Positions 1 through 8,303 of a stretch of 64,000 bases of DNA are shown here, in pieces. A program made the position numbers and the translations under genes. How positions within the stretch are numbered: position 1 is the stretch's first letter; every line of letters starts with the position of its first letter. The stretch spans positions 124,001 through 188,000 of the forward strand of contig CAZYDU010000002.1 in the NCBI GenBank assembly GCA_964646345.1, read 5' to 3'. Source of the DNA: RGIG1681 sp964646345 (GTDB taxonomy: Bacteria; Bacillota; Clostridia; Christensenellales; UBA1242). The notes under the pieces are model-generated. The model was not told the origin of the DNA. It did not search any database and saw only the letters and a program-made list of their open reading frames with translations.

Positions 1-1235
1 AACGTGCTTGGTGGAAAAGATTTGTTCAAGAATCTGAAAATAGTTATGGAGTTGATGCGTCAATCATGATGAATCCAAAAGTTTGGGAAGCATCTGGTCA
101 CGTTTCATCATTTACCGACCCAAAAATGGATTGTAAAACTTGCAAAACCAGAACAAGAGCTGACAACCTAATCGAAGCACATTCAAAAGGAAGTGTTGAT
201 GTTGACGCAATGAGCAATGAAGAATTGGAAGCTTATATCAACGAACACAAGGTTAAATGCCCTGTTTGCGGAAACTTTAACTGGACACCTATTCGTCAAT
301 TTCACTTAATGTTCCACACATCAAGAGACATCACTGGCGATGCAAATGATATTATTTATCTTCGACCAGAAACCGCTCAAGGCGAATTTGTAAACTTTTT
401 AAATGTGCAAAGAACAACCAGAGCAAAGCTTCCTTTCGGTATTGGACAAATTGGTAAAGCATTTAGAAACGAAATTACCCCAGGAAACTTTACTTTCAGA
501 ACTATTGAATTTGAACAAATGGAACATCAACTTTTCTGCAAAAACGAAGAAGACGGCTTCAAATTTTATGAAAAATACAAAAAAGACGCAATGGATTTCT
601 TGCTTGATTTAGGTTTCAATAAAGAACACTTAAACTATAAAGACCACGAAAAATTGGCATTTTACGCAAAAGCAGCATGCGATATCATCTTTAAATATCC
701 ATTCGGCTGGAATGAACTTAATGGTATTCACTACAGGACCGACTATGATTTGTCGCAACATCAAAAGTTTTCAGGCAAAAACATGCTTTACATTGACCCT
801 GTAACCAATGAAAAATTCATTCCACATGATGTAGAATACTCTATCGGTGCTGACAGATTAACCCTTGCAGTTCTTTGTGAATTTTATGATGAAGAACAAC
901 TCGAAGGCGGAGACACAAGAGTTGTTTATCATTTCCACCCTGCTTTAGCACCATACAAAGTTGCAGTTTTACCACTTCAAAAGAATCTTTCGGAACAAGC
1001 AAGAGAAATTTATAAAAAACTCTCAAAACACTTTATGTGTACCTATGACGAAGCAGGCTCTATTGGAAAAAGATATAGAAGACAAGACCAAATCGGCACA
1101 CCTTTCTGCGTTACAATCGACTTTGATACACTTGAAAACAATACAGTAACCGTTCGTGACCGTGATACAATGGAGCAAATCAGACTAACACCTGAAGAAT
1201 TGATCCATTATGTTCAAGACAAACTTGTATTCTAA
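1..1235 (+). CDS. glyS: Glycyl-tRNA synthetase, single-chain class II type (5' end outside window)
   Basis: The frame is open from base 3 and reads RAWWKRFVQES before the first internal Met, so the gene begins left of the window and the Met codons at 66/69 are internal. The sequence shows the class II glycyl synthetase of the alpha2 type: the MNPKVWEASGHV segment, a CxxC pair followed by a CPVCG knuckle (zinc-ribbon insertion), the motif 2 region around FRNEI with FRTIEFEQMEHQ, and a C-terminal anticodon-binding domain beginning near PLAPYKVAVLPL-like sequence and ending in RDRDTMEQIRL. It charges tRNA-Gly with glycine in the cytoplasm. A repeat-family hairpin terminator follows 34 bases after the stop. 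The family assignment is firm; regulation is not visible because the upstream region is missing. Confidence 0.96.
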   Translation, partial: RAWWKRFVQESENSYGVDASIMMNPKVWEASGHVSSFTDPKMDCKTCKTRTRADNLIEAHSKGSVDVDAMSNEELEAYINEHKVKCPVCGNFNWTPIRQFHLMFHTSRDITGDANDIIYLRPETAQGEFVNFLNVQRTTRAKLPFGIGQIGKAFRNEITPGNFTFRTIEFEQMEHQLFCKNEEDGFKFYEKYKKDAMDFLLDLGFNKEHLNYKDHEKLAFYAKAACDIIFKYPFGWNELNGIHYRTDYDLSQHQKFSGKNMLYIDPVTNEKFIPHDVEYSIGADRLTLAVLCEFYDEEQLEGGDTRVVYHFHPALAPYKVAVLPLQKNLSEQAREIYKKLSKHFMCTYDEAGSIGKRYRRQDQIGTPFCVTIDFDTLENNTVTVRDRDTMEQIRLTPEELIHYVQDKLVF

Positions 1236-1268
1236 TCCATTAATGCAAATGCTGAAAATTTCACTATT

Positions 1269-1302
1269 AAAAAGGTATTATGTTTGACATAATACCTTTT
1301 TA
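1269..1302. terminator. Bidirectional hairpin terminator, repeat-family copy 1
   Basis: Arms GGTATTATG and CATAATACC flank the loop TTTGA (1274-1296), with an A-run before and a T-run after, so it can stop both glyS and the convergent minus-strand gene. It is one of at least six nearly identical copies in this window. Confidence 0.85.
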
Positions 1303-1311
1303 TTTCGCATT

Positions 1312-2142
1312 TTAGCCTATCTGGTTTTTTAAATTATTGTATAAATTTAAATTAGATTCTTTTTTACCTTCGTCCCCCAAAATTTCATAAAGCGATACAT
1401 TTGCACCATAGTAACGCATCAGTTCATATTTATAAACCAATTTATCGTTTTCAGTTGTATTTTTATTATCCACCAATGAAACCAACCCGGCTACTTTAGC
1501 TTCCACTAAGTCTTCCATTGAAATAAGTTTAGAATTTTCAACATCAAGTTCTGATAAAACAATAAACTCACTTAACAATTCTTTCTTTTGTGATTTTGTT
1601 AAATTTGTATCTCCCACAATCAAATCAACAAAAACTGCAAATGTATATTCTTTATACTTACCGCTTTTTGTTTGCTGATAAACAAAAGACTCAACATTTT
1701 TAGAATTTAAAGAATAAAGACAATACACTTTCCTGGCCGTCAAATATCCATTTACATTTGCCGTTGATGCAATTAGTTTTTTATCATTGAGCTTTGAAAT
1801 TGTTGCATTATCCATTGCCTTGCAAAAGTCTTGATAATCATTTCTTGCAAGAATCTCATTCAAGTAATTCAATTCCTTTTTTGTTTTACCTAGATTTTCT
1901 TCACATATAATAACATTATATAAATCCGCAATATTATCACTTCTTTTGTATATTAATTGATAATTATACTCTTGAACCTTCTCCATCCCCAACGTTTGAT
2001 TGATTTTTAGGCTAAATTTTGGAAATAAAACAAAGATAGAACAAAGTATAAGCATTAATCCAATAAAACAATCTAAAAAGGTTTTAAGAGCAATTTTGGC
2101 GATATTTTTCACATCTTTTTCATTATTCAAAGTCTTATCCAT
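1312..2142 (-). CDS. Hypothetical protein with one N-terminal membrane segment
   Basis: I do not recognise this 276-residue protein. A short cytoplasmic N-terminus (about 20 residues) is followed by one hydrophobic segment at about residues 21-44 and then a mostly helical, lysine/asparagine-rich domain with repeated Tyr-Leu pairs, probably extracytoplasmic. No catalytic motif or lipobox is visible. Its ATG overlaps the rpiB stop codon (TAATG), so it is probably translated by coupling from rpiB. The domain spacing is loosely like helical-repeat (TPR-type) proteins, but I cannot support that call. It ends close to the shared terminator with glyS. Confidence 0.75.
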   Translation of the reverse strand: MDKTLNNEKDVKNIAKIALKTFLDCFIGLMLILCSIFVLFPKFSLKINQTLGMEKVQEYNYQLIYKRSDNIADLYNVIICEENLGKTKKELNYLNEILARNDYQDFCKAMDNATISKLNDKKLIASTANVNGYLTARKVYCLYSLNSKNVESFVYQQTKSGKYKEYTFAVFVDLIVGDTNLTKSQKKELLSEFIVLSELDVENSKLISMEDLVEAKVAGLVSLVDNKNTTENDKLVYKYELMRYYGANVSLYEILGDEGKKESNLNLYNNLKNQIG

Positions 2143-2627
2143 TAAAACCTTCTTCCTTTTTCTATTTCCGTTATTTCATCAAGACGTCTTTGATGTCTCC
2201 CACCTTCAAATGGTGTTGAAATAAATACATCTAATGCCCTTATCATTTTTCTCTTACAAATTTTCACAGAATAGACTTCATTTGATTTTCCCGCAGGAAA
2301 AACTATGCAATTAGCATCTTCATCATTTCTTGAAAAGAAAGCATCATCTTCGGTTTGAGCAAGAACTGAACGAATACCACTAAATTTATTAGCAACAACA
2401 TTCATTCCAACACCCGTTCCACACAACAAAATCATGCCATCGCATTTTTTTGACAAATATTCTTGATAAGCCTTGCTTGCCAAAATTGGATAATCGTTAT
2501 TTTCCGTAGTCTCGCTTTTAATTTCCAAGCATTCTATATTTTTTTGAGTCAAAAATTCTTTAATTTTTGAAACATACTTTTCATCAACTCTATGGTCATA
2601 AGACACAACAAATTTATTAAAAAACAT
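2142..2627 (-). CDS. rpiB: Ribose-5-phosphate isomerase B / LacAB family sugar-phosphate isomerase
   Basis: The protein (161 residues) matches the RpiB/LacAB fold: SYDHR near the N-terminus (normally SDHAG), DYP at about 45, the active-site loop CGTGVGMNVVANK with its Cys at about 69, NDEDAN with PAGKS at about 100-115, and GGRHQRRLDEI at the end. Enzymes of this family interconvert ribose-5-phosphate and ribulose-5-phosphate in the non-oxidative pentose phosphate pathway; allose-6-phosphate or galactose-6-phosphate isomerases share the fold and cannot be excluded. A GGAG site lies 7-8 nt before the ATG. It heads a two-gene unit with the downstream membrane protein. Confidence 0.9.
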   Translation of the reverse strand: MFFNKFVVSYDHRVDEKYVSKIKEFLTQKNIECLEIKSETTENNDYPILASKAYQEYLSKKCDGMILLCGTGVGMNVVANKFSGIRSVLAQTEDDAFFSRNDEDANCIVFPAGKSNEVYSVKICKRKMIRALDVFISTPFEGGRHQRRLDEITEIEKGRRF

Positions 2628-2679
2628 ACAATTTTCTCCATTAATAGTTTATAATTTTTAGCCTATTATGTCAACCAAT

Positions 2680-2715
2680 AAAAAAGAAGTGATAAATTAT
2701 TATCGCTTCTTTTTC
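2680..2715 (-). terminator. Intrinsic terminator overlapping a gene end
   Basis: A stem of about 15 bp (AAAAAGAAGTGATAA against TTATCGCTTCTTTTT, with mismatches) ends in T-rich sequence on the minus strand. Its 3' half encodes the last Lys/Arg codons of the small DivIVA-like gene, so coding end and terminator overlap. Confidence 0.75.
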
Positions 2716-2885
2716 TTGTTTGAGTAGTTTATTTTTTTCTTCAAATCAACAATTTCTCTTTTAAGGGAAACTAAATCTTTTTCCTGAGTGTCAATTATTC
2801 TATCTTTTTCTAAAATGACATCATCAATAAATCCAGTTTCATATCCCCTAAATGCAGTCGGATAATCTAAATTTACTCTTTCCAT
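2700..2885 (-). CDS. Short DivIVA-domain-like protein
   Basis: This 61-residue protein resembles the N-terminal lipid-binding and first coiled-coil part of DivIVA/GpsB proteins: an AFRGYETGFIDDVI stretch (the family has FxRGYxxxEVDxFL) followed by a charged heptad coil up to a basic KKKKR tail. A GGGG site precedes the ATG. It lies 44 bases after sepF in the same orientation, which fits a role in division-site or pole organisation. It lacks the long C-terminal coil of true DivIVA, so it may be a reduced partner protein. Assignment rests on motif shape and context. Confidence 0.65.
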   Translation of the reverse strand: MERVNLDYPTAFRGYETGFIDDVILEKDRIIDTQEKDLVSLKREIVDLKKKINYSNKKKKR

Positions 2886-2929
2886 AAGCTACCCCTATAA
2901 GTAGTATGGACAATTTTCGACAAAAAATA

Positions 2930-3520
2930 CTAATTTTGTGGATTTTGTTGATTTTGTGGAACTTTAATATTAAATCCCTCAGGAGTAAGCAAGAAAATAT
3001 TACTTTCAACACGCTGAATCATGCCATTCAATGCATAAATTGCCCCAAATGTGCAATCCAAAAGACGTTGTGAGTCATATTCATTCATATTCGATAAATT
3101 CAATACAACCGACTCGCCTTCCTTTAAATAATTGATAACCACTTGAGATTCTTCAAAAGTTGAAGGATAAACAAATTCAACATTTTTCGTTCCGTAACCG
3201 CCAACATTTGAACTCATACCATAAGAAGATGAAGAAATCGAATTATAGCTCGTCCTATTATATTGGTCTGGATTATCCGCATAACTCACTGTAGTTTGTG
3301 GCTTTGTATCAATATCCTTCTCTTGTTTTAAAGAATATTTTCTTGCCGCCTTATCCGCTTTTTCTTGAGCAAGTCGAGCTTTGTATTCTTCACGTTTACG
3401 TTTTTCTTCTTGTTTTTTTCTTAACTTTTCTTCGTGTTTTCTTTGTTTTTCAACAGAATCGTCATAAACTTTTTCATCTTCAAAGCCAACACCTTTCATA
3501 AGCCAATTCATAAATCCCAT
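2930..3520 (-). CDS. sepF: Cell division protein SepF
   Basis: SepF tethers FtsZ to the membrane and helps septum formation. The start MGFMNWLMKG is the usual amphipathic membrane-targeting helix; residues about 20-70 are a long Lys/Glu-rich linker, longer and more charged than in Bacillus; the C-terminal SepF core (about residues 110-185) begins at FVYPSTFEES, includes VVLNLSNMNEYDSQRLLD, and ends with IFLLTPEGFNI. The ATG at 3518-3520 is chosen because an AGGAG site sits 10 nt upstream; the TTG at 3527-3529 would be too close to it. Neighbours are a DivIVA-like gene downstream and a SPOR-like membrane protein upstream, all division-type functions. Confidence 0.95.
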   Translation of the reverse strand: MGFMNWLMKGVGFEDEKVYDDSVEKQRKHEEKLRKKQEEKRKREEYKARLAQEKADKAARKYSLKQEKDIDTKPQTTVSYADNPDQYNRTSYNSISSSSYGMSSNVGGYGTKNVEFVYPSTFEESQVVINYLKEGESVVLNLSNMNEYDSQRLLDCTFGAIYALNGMIQRVESNIFLLTPEGFNIKVPQNQQNPQN

Positions 3521-3598
3521 AAAAATCAACTCCTAACAAGTTTATAATAACATATTTTACGCAAATTTCAAATTATTTTTCCATAATTTTCACTTTTA

Positions 3599-4333
3599 CT
3601 ACAAACAATCGTACATTTCGATAAAATTGATATAAAAACCAACAAAATAATTACACACATAATTTTGTTTAGATTTTGTAATAGAAAAATTCGTTAAAAA
3701 ATTCGACATTTGCAAACAAAACATTTCCCCAAACCCAACAATTAATTTAGCTAATTCACTTTCCACGTTTACTTTACTTAAATTTTCTAAATCAAGACGA
3801 TTTTTTACCACAGTCGAAATCAATTCACTTTCTTTGATAGTTCCAGACAAATACGCCATTTGCAAATCCTGAAAACTCTTAGAAAGTTTGTAAATATATC
3901 TAAAGACATCTTCTGCCGATGTCGATTTTATTTCCTTTTTATTCCCACGAGTCACAGCCTTAGTCTTTATCTTTAATACCTGAGACTCAGGAAAATAAGC
4001 ACTCAAGTTTGATTTAATTTCTTCTGCATCAGACAAATCCAAATATACATTAGCAATTAAATAAAAAGTATTATCCTTATTATAAATTACATTTGCTCCA
4101 CCCAAATTTTTAAGTAGTTCCGATTTTGTTTCAAGTTCGGATTCTTTTTTACTTGAAGCAACACTAACAAAATATATTTCTCTTTCATCAAAGAGTAAAT
4201 TTTTCTTTTTTATAACAATTAAAACCGCTGACGAACTTATTGCAAATAAAAAAATTAAAATCACTTTAATCACTGATTTTATCTTGGTTTTAGTGCTGTT
4301 TTTTAATTTATTACGTGTCACTGAAATTTGCAA
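3599..4333 (-). CDS. Membrane-anchored protein with SPOR-like domain
   Basis: The 244-residue protein starts with a basic cytoplasmic tail, one membrane helix at about 22-42, and an outside domain in which IYFVSVASSKKESE and FYLIANVYLDLSDAEEIKSN resemble the two halves of a SPOR (sporulation-related, septal peptidoglycan-binding) repeat. The last 100 residues are helical and unrecognised. The start is a TTG at 4331-4333 behind a GGGG site, or a GTG four codons later. It is upstream of sepF on the same strand, consistent with a divisome or spore-envelope role. The SPOR call is by pattern and should be regarded as tentative. Confidence 0.55.
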   Translation of the reverse strand: MQISVTRNKLKNSTKTKIKSVIKVILIFLFAISSSAVLIVIKKKNLLFDEREIYFVSVASSKKESELETKSELLKNLGGANVIYNKDNTFYLIANVYLDLSDAEEIKSNLSAYFPESQVLKIKTKAVTRGNKKEIKSTSAEDVFRYIYKLSKSFQDLQMAYLSGTIKESELISTVVKNRLDLENLSKVNVESELAKLIVGFGEMFCLQMSNFLTNFSITKSKQNYVCNYFVGFYINFIEMYDCL

Positions 4334-4484
4334 TTAGCTATATCCCCTTATAAAATTGAAGTACGCTTAATTTATGGCTAACCAATTCTATGACAAAAAG
4401 AGCAAAAACTTGACTAAATCCAATAATAAAGCGGTTATAAAAGCCATAAAAATACATATAATTAAGTGAAAATAAGGAGAATCT
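4334..4484 (+). promoter_or_regulatory. Upstream region of groES, no CIRCE
   Basis: The 150 bases between the divergent genes hold a TTGACT (4410-4415) and a TATAAA-like box about 20 bases later, and AAGGAG just before groES. I find no CIRCE operator (TTAGCACTC-N9-GAGTGCTAA), so HrcA control is not indicated. Confidence 0.4.
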
Positions 4485-4775
4485 ATGAATTTAAAACCAT
4501 TATTTGATAGAGTTGTTTTAAAAAATATTCAAAAAGAAAAAGAAACTCTGTCAGGAATTATCATTCCAGAATCCGTTGGCGATGAACCAATTTATGCCGA
4601 AGTCATCGCAATCGGCGATGGCGACACTTTTGAAGGCGAAAAGTGCGAGATGGCTGTTAGTGTCGGAGACAAAGTACTTTACAATAAATACGGCGGTGTT
4701 ACTTTCAAAATCAACGGCGAAGAATTTGTAATATTACGCCAAAGCGATATTCTAGGAAAATTTATGGAGAAATAA
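4485..4775 (+). CDS. groS: Co-chaperonin GroES (Hsp10)
   Basis: GroES caps the GroEL ring during ATP-driven protein folding. The 96-residue length is normal. Visible hallmarks are the N-terminal LKPLFDRVVLK strand, the mobile loop region around KETLSGIIIPE that docks on GroEL, and the ending GEEFVILRQSDILG. AGGAG lies 7 nt before the ATG. groEL starts two bases after its stop, so both are one transcript. Confidence 0.97.
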   Translation: MNLKPLFDRVVLKNIQKEKETLSGIIIPESVGDEPIYAEVIAIGDGDTFEGEKCEMAVSVGDKVLYNKYGGVTFKINGEEFVILRQSDILGKFMEK

Positions 4776-4776
4776 T

Positions 4777-6360
4777 ATGAGTAAAAAAATTTTAAGCGGG
4801 CTTGAAGCTCAACAAAAACTAAAAAATGGCATACAAAAAGTTGCCGATGCTGTAAAAATCACACTTGGGCCAAAAGGCAAAAATGTTGTACTTGATAGAA
4901 AATTTGTCACACCATTAATCACAAATGATGGTGTAACAATCGCAAAAGAAATTGAATTAAACGACCCTTTTGAAAATATCGGAGCAAATCTAATCAAAGA
5001 AGTATCCATTAAAACCAATGAAGTTGCTGGAGATGGCACAACAACCGCATGTGTACTTGCCAATGCAATAACTCAAGAAGGCTTTAAAAATATCACAAGC
5101 GGAGCGAATCCAATCATCTTAAGAAAAGGTATTGACAAAGCAATAAAAACCATAGTTTCTAAACTAAAAGAATTATCAAAACCAGTTTCCAGCAACACAG
5201 AAATAGAACAAATCGCCAGCATATCAGCAGGAAATGAAGAAATCGGAAAGCTCATTGCAACCGCTTTCGATAAAGTTGGAAAAGACGGAGTTATAACCAT
5301 TGAAGAATCCAAAACATCACAAACAAACTTAAAAGTTGCACAAGGCATTGAATTTGACAAAGGCTTTATATCTCCTTATATGGCAAACAACGAATCACAA
5401 ACCACAATTCTTGAAAATGCTTATATTTTGGTTACTGATAGAAAATTATCAAACCTAACCGAATTATTACCCCTTTTTGAAAAAGTCATTGCATCAACAA
5501 AACCTTTACTAATTATTGCCGAAGATATTGAAGGCGAAGTTTTATCTACCCTAGTCGTAAATAATTTACGTGGAACATTTAATGCCGTTGCTGTAAAAAC
5601 TCCAGCCTTTGGCGACAAACAAAAAGAATTTTTGGAAGACATCTGTTTGCTTACCAGTGCAAAGTTTATTTCTAAGGATTTACCGCAAGATTTAAAAATG
5701 CTTGAACTCGAAGACCTTGGAACTGCAAGAATAATCAAGGTTACAAAAGATAAAACCACCATTATTGACGGACACGCAAATCAAGTAAAAATCGCCGAAA
5801 AACGAGAATTTTTACATTCTATTAATATTGAAGAACTTGACAATTTCGACAGAATAAAACTAGAAGATAGACTCGCAAGACTTTCTGATGGTGTTGCTGT
5901 TATTGAAGTTGGTGCACCAAGCGAAATTGAAATGCATGAAAAGAAATTAAGAATCGAAGATGCATTATCTGCAACAAAATCCGCAATGCAAGAAGGCATT
6001 GTTGCCGGCGGTGGAACAGCTCTCATAAAGTGCAAAGATTCACTAAATGATTTAATTAATTCCTTAACAGGAGACGAACAAACCGGTGCAAAAATAATTA
6101 GAAATATTTTAAGTAGCCCACTTAAGCAAATTGCCGAAAATTCAGGCATTGACAGCGGTATAATTATCTCTAAAGTAGAAGAAAACACTAACATCAACTT
6201 TGGATTTAATGCTGAAACTGGCACTTTTACTGATATGTTAAAAGCTGGAATTATCGACCCTACAAAAGTCACAAGAACAGCACTTGAAAACGCAGGCAGT
6301 GTCGCATCAAGCATTCTAACGACTGATGTTATCGTTGCAGAAATTCCAGAAAATAAATAA
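4777..6360 (+). CDS. groL: Chaperonin GroEL (Hsp60)
   Basis: The 14-mer ring chaperonin. The N-terminal equatorial domain carries VKITLGPKGKNVVLDRK, ITNDGVTIAKEIEL and AGDGTTTACVLA (ATP-binding, with the catalytic Asp before GTTT); the apical domain spans about 190-370; the C-terminal equatorial part has EGIVAGGGTALI. At 527 residues it is a little shorter than usual because it ends at IVAEIPENK and lacks the flexible GGM-rich tail. The apical domain is rather divergent (for example LILVTDRKLSNLTELLPL-type sequence). It follows groES directly and ends in a shared hairpin with the convergent gene. Confidence 0.97.
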   Translation: MSKKILSGLEAQQKLKNGIQKVADAVKITLGPKGKNVVLDRKFVTPLITNDGVTIAKEIELNDPFENIGANLIKEVSIKTNEVAGDGTTTACVLANAITQEGFKNITSGANPIILRKGIDKAIKTIVSKLKELSKPVSSNTEIEQIASISAGNEEIGKLIATAFDKVGKDGVITIEESKTSQTNLKVAQGIEFDKGFISPYMANNESQTTILENAYILVTDRKLSNLTELLPLFEKVIASTKPLLIIAEDIEGEVLSTLVVNNLRGTFNAVAVKTPAFGDKQKEFLEDICLLTSAKFISKDLPQDLKMLELEDLGTARIIKVTKDKTTIIDGHANQVKIAEKREFLHSINIEELDNFDRIKLEDRLARLSDGVAVIEVGAPSEIEMHEKKLRIEDALSATKSAMQEGIVAGGGTALIKCKDSLNDLINSLTGDEQTGAKIIRNILSSPLKQIAENSGIDSGIIISKVEENTNINFGFNAETGTFTDMLKAGIIDPTKVTRTALENAGSVASSILTTDVIVAEIPENK

Positions 6361-6362
6361 AG

Positions 6363-6418
6363 AAAAGGAGTTGAGTTGCACAAAATTTATTTCTAGTGCA
6401 TTTCAAACTCCTATTTTT
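6363..6418. terminator. Possible bidirectional terminator between groEL and convergent gene
   Basis: GGAGTTGAGTTGCAC pairs imperfectly with GTGCATTTCAAACTCC around an A/T-rich loop, followed by TATTTTTATTT on the plus strand. It separates two convergent genes. Confidence 0.55.
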
Positions 6419-7394
6419 ATTTATCATTTTTCAAAACATTTTGTATTGACAAAAATCTTCTGTCAAATGTAGGTTTTTTCTTCATATTATCAATCGTTTT
6501 ATTTTCAACGGTTTTTGATTTTATCATTTTTCCTGGCTTAATATAACCCGATTCTAAAAGTTCAATATCTGATTTTCTTTTTGATTCTTCAATTTTACGC
6601 ACATTTTCATCATAAACTTTTATATCTTCCTGTTTTTCAGTCATAAGGTCTGCCATAATATCTTTAAGCGACATGTTAGGATTAAGTGCTTCATTAAAAT
6701 CAAACAAACTATCAGCAGTAGTTGGAATTGTTGAAATAACCTTTTTATTTTCAGGCATATCGTAAAAAATTTCGTTTAACCTATCTTTTGATGACGAATC
6801 TTCATCAACCTGTTTTTCAACTTTCTTTCGAAGTCCAATGTCTGCAATAATACTTTGTTCACTCTTTTTAGGTCTACCACGTTTTCTTGTGACGCTTGAA
6901 CCAATTTTTTGACTAAACTCTTGTTTTAACCTATCAAAACGAGACTGAATATCTCCAACCGGTTCTGTTTCTCTCTTTTTATTGGAAATAAAAGCACGGT
7001 CATCGTTCGTTAAAACTGAATTTTTTTCAAGTTCATTGCAAATATCATAGATTTTATTTTCAATATAAGAATAAGAATCCTTGTATTCAAGCATATCATT
7101 TTTTATAAAGTCACTTGAAATTTTGCCCGCACGTTCCGCAAAAGCATCTTTGGTTTTCGCAACTTCAGAACAAACCGCTAAAAGCTCGGCAACAGCCGTT
7201 TCTTTTAAGTACTTAATCTTCCTTTCATACAAAATCAAGGCACGTGCAGTAGCTTTTTCCCTTTCCTTGTACTCTGCAATAATTTTTTTATCTCTATCTC
7301 TTTCCTTTTCAAGTTTAGAAAGTTTATCTGTTGTTTCAATGAAAGAGATTTCTTTTTTTGTTAACTCATCAAGACTGACATTATTTTTTTTCAT
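6417..7394 (-). CDS. Coiled-coil protein with AT-hook motif
   Basis: This 325-residue protein is not recognised as a known family. Residues about 10-70 form a strongly charged coiled coil; about 75-130 are helical; residues 170-178 hold KRGRPKKSE, a classical AT-hook (RGRP core) that in other proteins binds the minor groove of AT-rich DNA; the remainder is charged and probably disordered, with a basic C-terminus. It overlaps the end of lgt by 14 bases, with a GGAG site inside lgt, so the two are co-transcribed. A nucleoid- or chromosome-associated role is an inference from the AT-hook only. Confidence 0.7.
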   Translation of the reverse strand: MKKNNVSLDELTKKEISFIETTDKLSKLEKERDRDKKIIAEYKEREKATARALILYERKIKYLKETAVAELLAVCSEVAKTKDAFAERAGKISSDFIKNDMLEYKDSYSYIENKIYDICNELEKNSVLTNDDRAFISNKKRETEPVGDIQSRFDRLKQEFSQKIGSSVTRKRGRPKKSEQSIIADIGLRKKVEKQVDEDSSSKDRLNEIFYDMPENKKVISTIPTTADSLFDFNEALNPNMSLKDIMADLMTEKQEDIKVYDENVRKIEESKRKSDIELLESGYIKPGKMIKSKTVENKTIDNMKKKPTFDRRFLSIQNVLKNDK

Positions 7395-8175
7395 TAGCTA
7401 CTCCTTGCTTTCTTGATTGAATATAAATAATAATAAATAATACAATACCAATTACAATCATTAATACACTAAATAATCTAGAAATTGCAATATTTCCGAG
7501 TTTTAAAATATATTCTTCTTGTCTAAACTGCTCCAAAATAGTGCGAACTGTTCCATAATAAACCAAATAAGTTGCAGTAGGTAAACCCTTTTTGTTAGAA
7601 CACAAGTAAATTAATGAAAGTATAAAAAAACCAAACAAGTCCAATATAGACTCATACATAAACAATGCCTGATAATATATACCATCAACTTTCACAGCAA
7701 AAGGAAATCTAGCATAAATTGAGTCACTTGCAATTACTTGACCATAAACTTCTCCATTGAAAAAATTACCCCATCTTCCAATAGCTTGAGCTAAAATCAA
7801 AACAACAACCAAAGTGTCAAAATAAATCCACTTGCTAGTTGGCTTTTTGATTAAAACATAAATAATCAAACCGATAGCACCGCCAATAACAGCACCAATA
7901 ATACTCATTCCACCAGTTCTAAAATTAAAATAATCAGCAAATGTTAAACCTTCTTCAAACAAAACCGAAAAAAATCTCGCAGACAAAATACCAATAGGCA
8001 CAACAACCAATGCAATGTTTATCGGTATTTCAGTATCATACTTTTTCGCTTTACACATAATAACAGCAACACCAATCGCAATCAAAATTGACAAGCACAT
8101 TATCACACCATACCAGTAAACTTCGGTATTTCCGATTGTAAAAGCAACTCTGCTAATAGCTAAAAAATTTTCCAT
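7381..8175 (-). CDS. lgt: Prolipoprotein diacylglyceryl transferase
   Basis: Lgt transfers diacylglycerol from phosphatidylglycerol to the lipobox Cys of prelipoproteins in the cytoplasmic membrane. The protein has about seven membrane segments, the RTGGMSIIGAVIGG loop, and the signature QAIGRWGNFFNGEVYG at about 130-145 with the essential Arg and Asn; a conserved Tyr-Glu (MYES) follows. The length of 264 is normal. Clients in this window include the lipoproteins at 34055 and 36688. The ATG has no Shine-Dalgarno sequence; instead a consensus promoter ends 6 nt before it, so the mRNA is predicted to be leaderless. Confidence 0.96.
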   Translation of the reverse strand: MENFLAISRVAFTIGNTEVYWYGVIMCLSILIAIGVAVIMCKAKKYDTEIPINIALVVVPIGILSARFFSVLFEEGLTFADYFNFRTGGMSIIGAVIGGAIGLIIYVLIKKPTSKWIYFDTLVVVLILAQAIGRWGNFFNGEVYGQVIASDSIYARFPFAVKVDGIYYQALFMYESILDLFGFFILSLIYLCSNKKGLPTATYLVYYGTVRTILEQFRQEEYILKLGNIAISRLFSVLMIVIGIVLFIIIYIQSRKQGVANEKK

Positions 8176-8181
8176 ATAATT

Positions 8182-8210
8182 ATTATATTAAAATATAAAT
8201 TTAATGTCAA
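8182..8210 (-). promoter_or_regulatory. Sigma-A promoter of lgt, predicted leaderless
   Basis: On the minus strand TTGACA (8205-8210), a 17-nt spacer and TATAAT (8182-8187) are a full consensus promoter. Only 6 nt separate the -10 box from the lgt ATG, placing the expected transcript start on the A of the start codon. Confidence 0.8.
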
Positions 8211-8250
8211 GAAAGTAGAACAAACGATATAGTTAATATAATTTCGCATA

Positions 8251-8300
8251 AAAAAACACCCTTCAGTGAAGCGTATTTCACATCACACTGGGTGTTTTTA
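8251..8300. terminator. Hairpin terminator downstream of the coiled-coil membrane gene
   Basis: AAAAACACCC with CAGTG pairs with CACTG and GGGTGTTTTT around a 17-nt loop. It lies after the stop of the minus-strand gene at 8304-9959 and before the lgt promoter. Confidence 0.85.
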
Positions 8301-8303
8301 TTT

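Noticed and set aside
4334..4484. CIRCE element before groES
   Set aside because: No copy or close variant of the inverted repeat is present in the intergenic region.
5781..6383. 200-codon open frame antisense to groEL
   Set aside because: It lies fully opposite a highly conserved gene, has no ribosome-binding site, and its composition (long Ser/Ile/Phe runs) is what a reverse read of AT-rich coding DNA gives.
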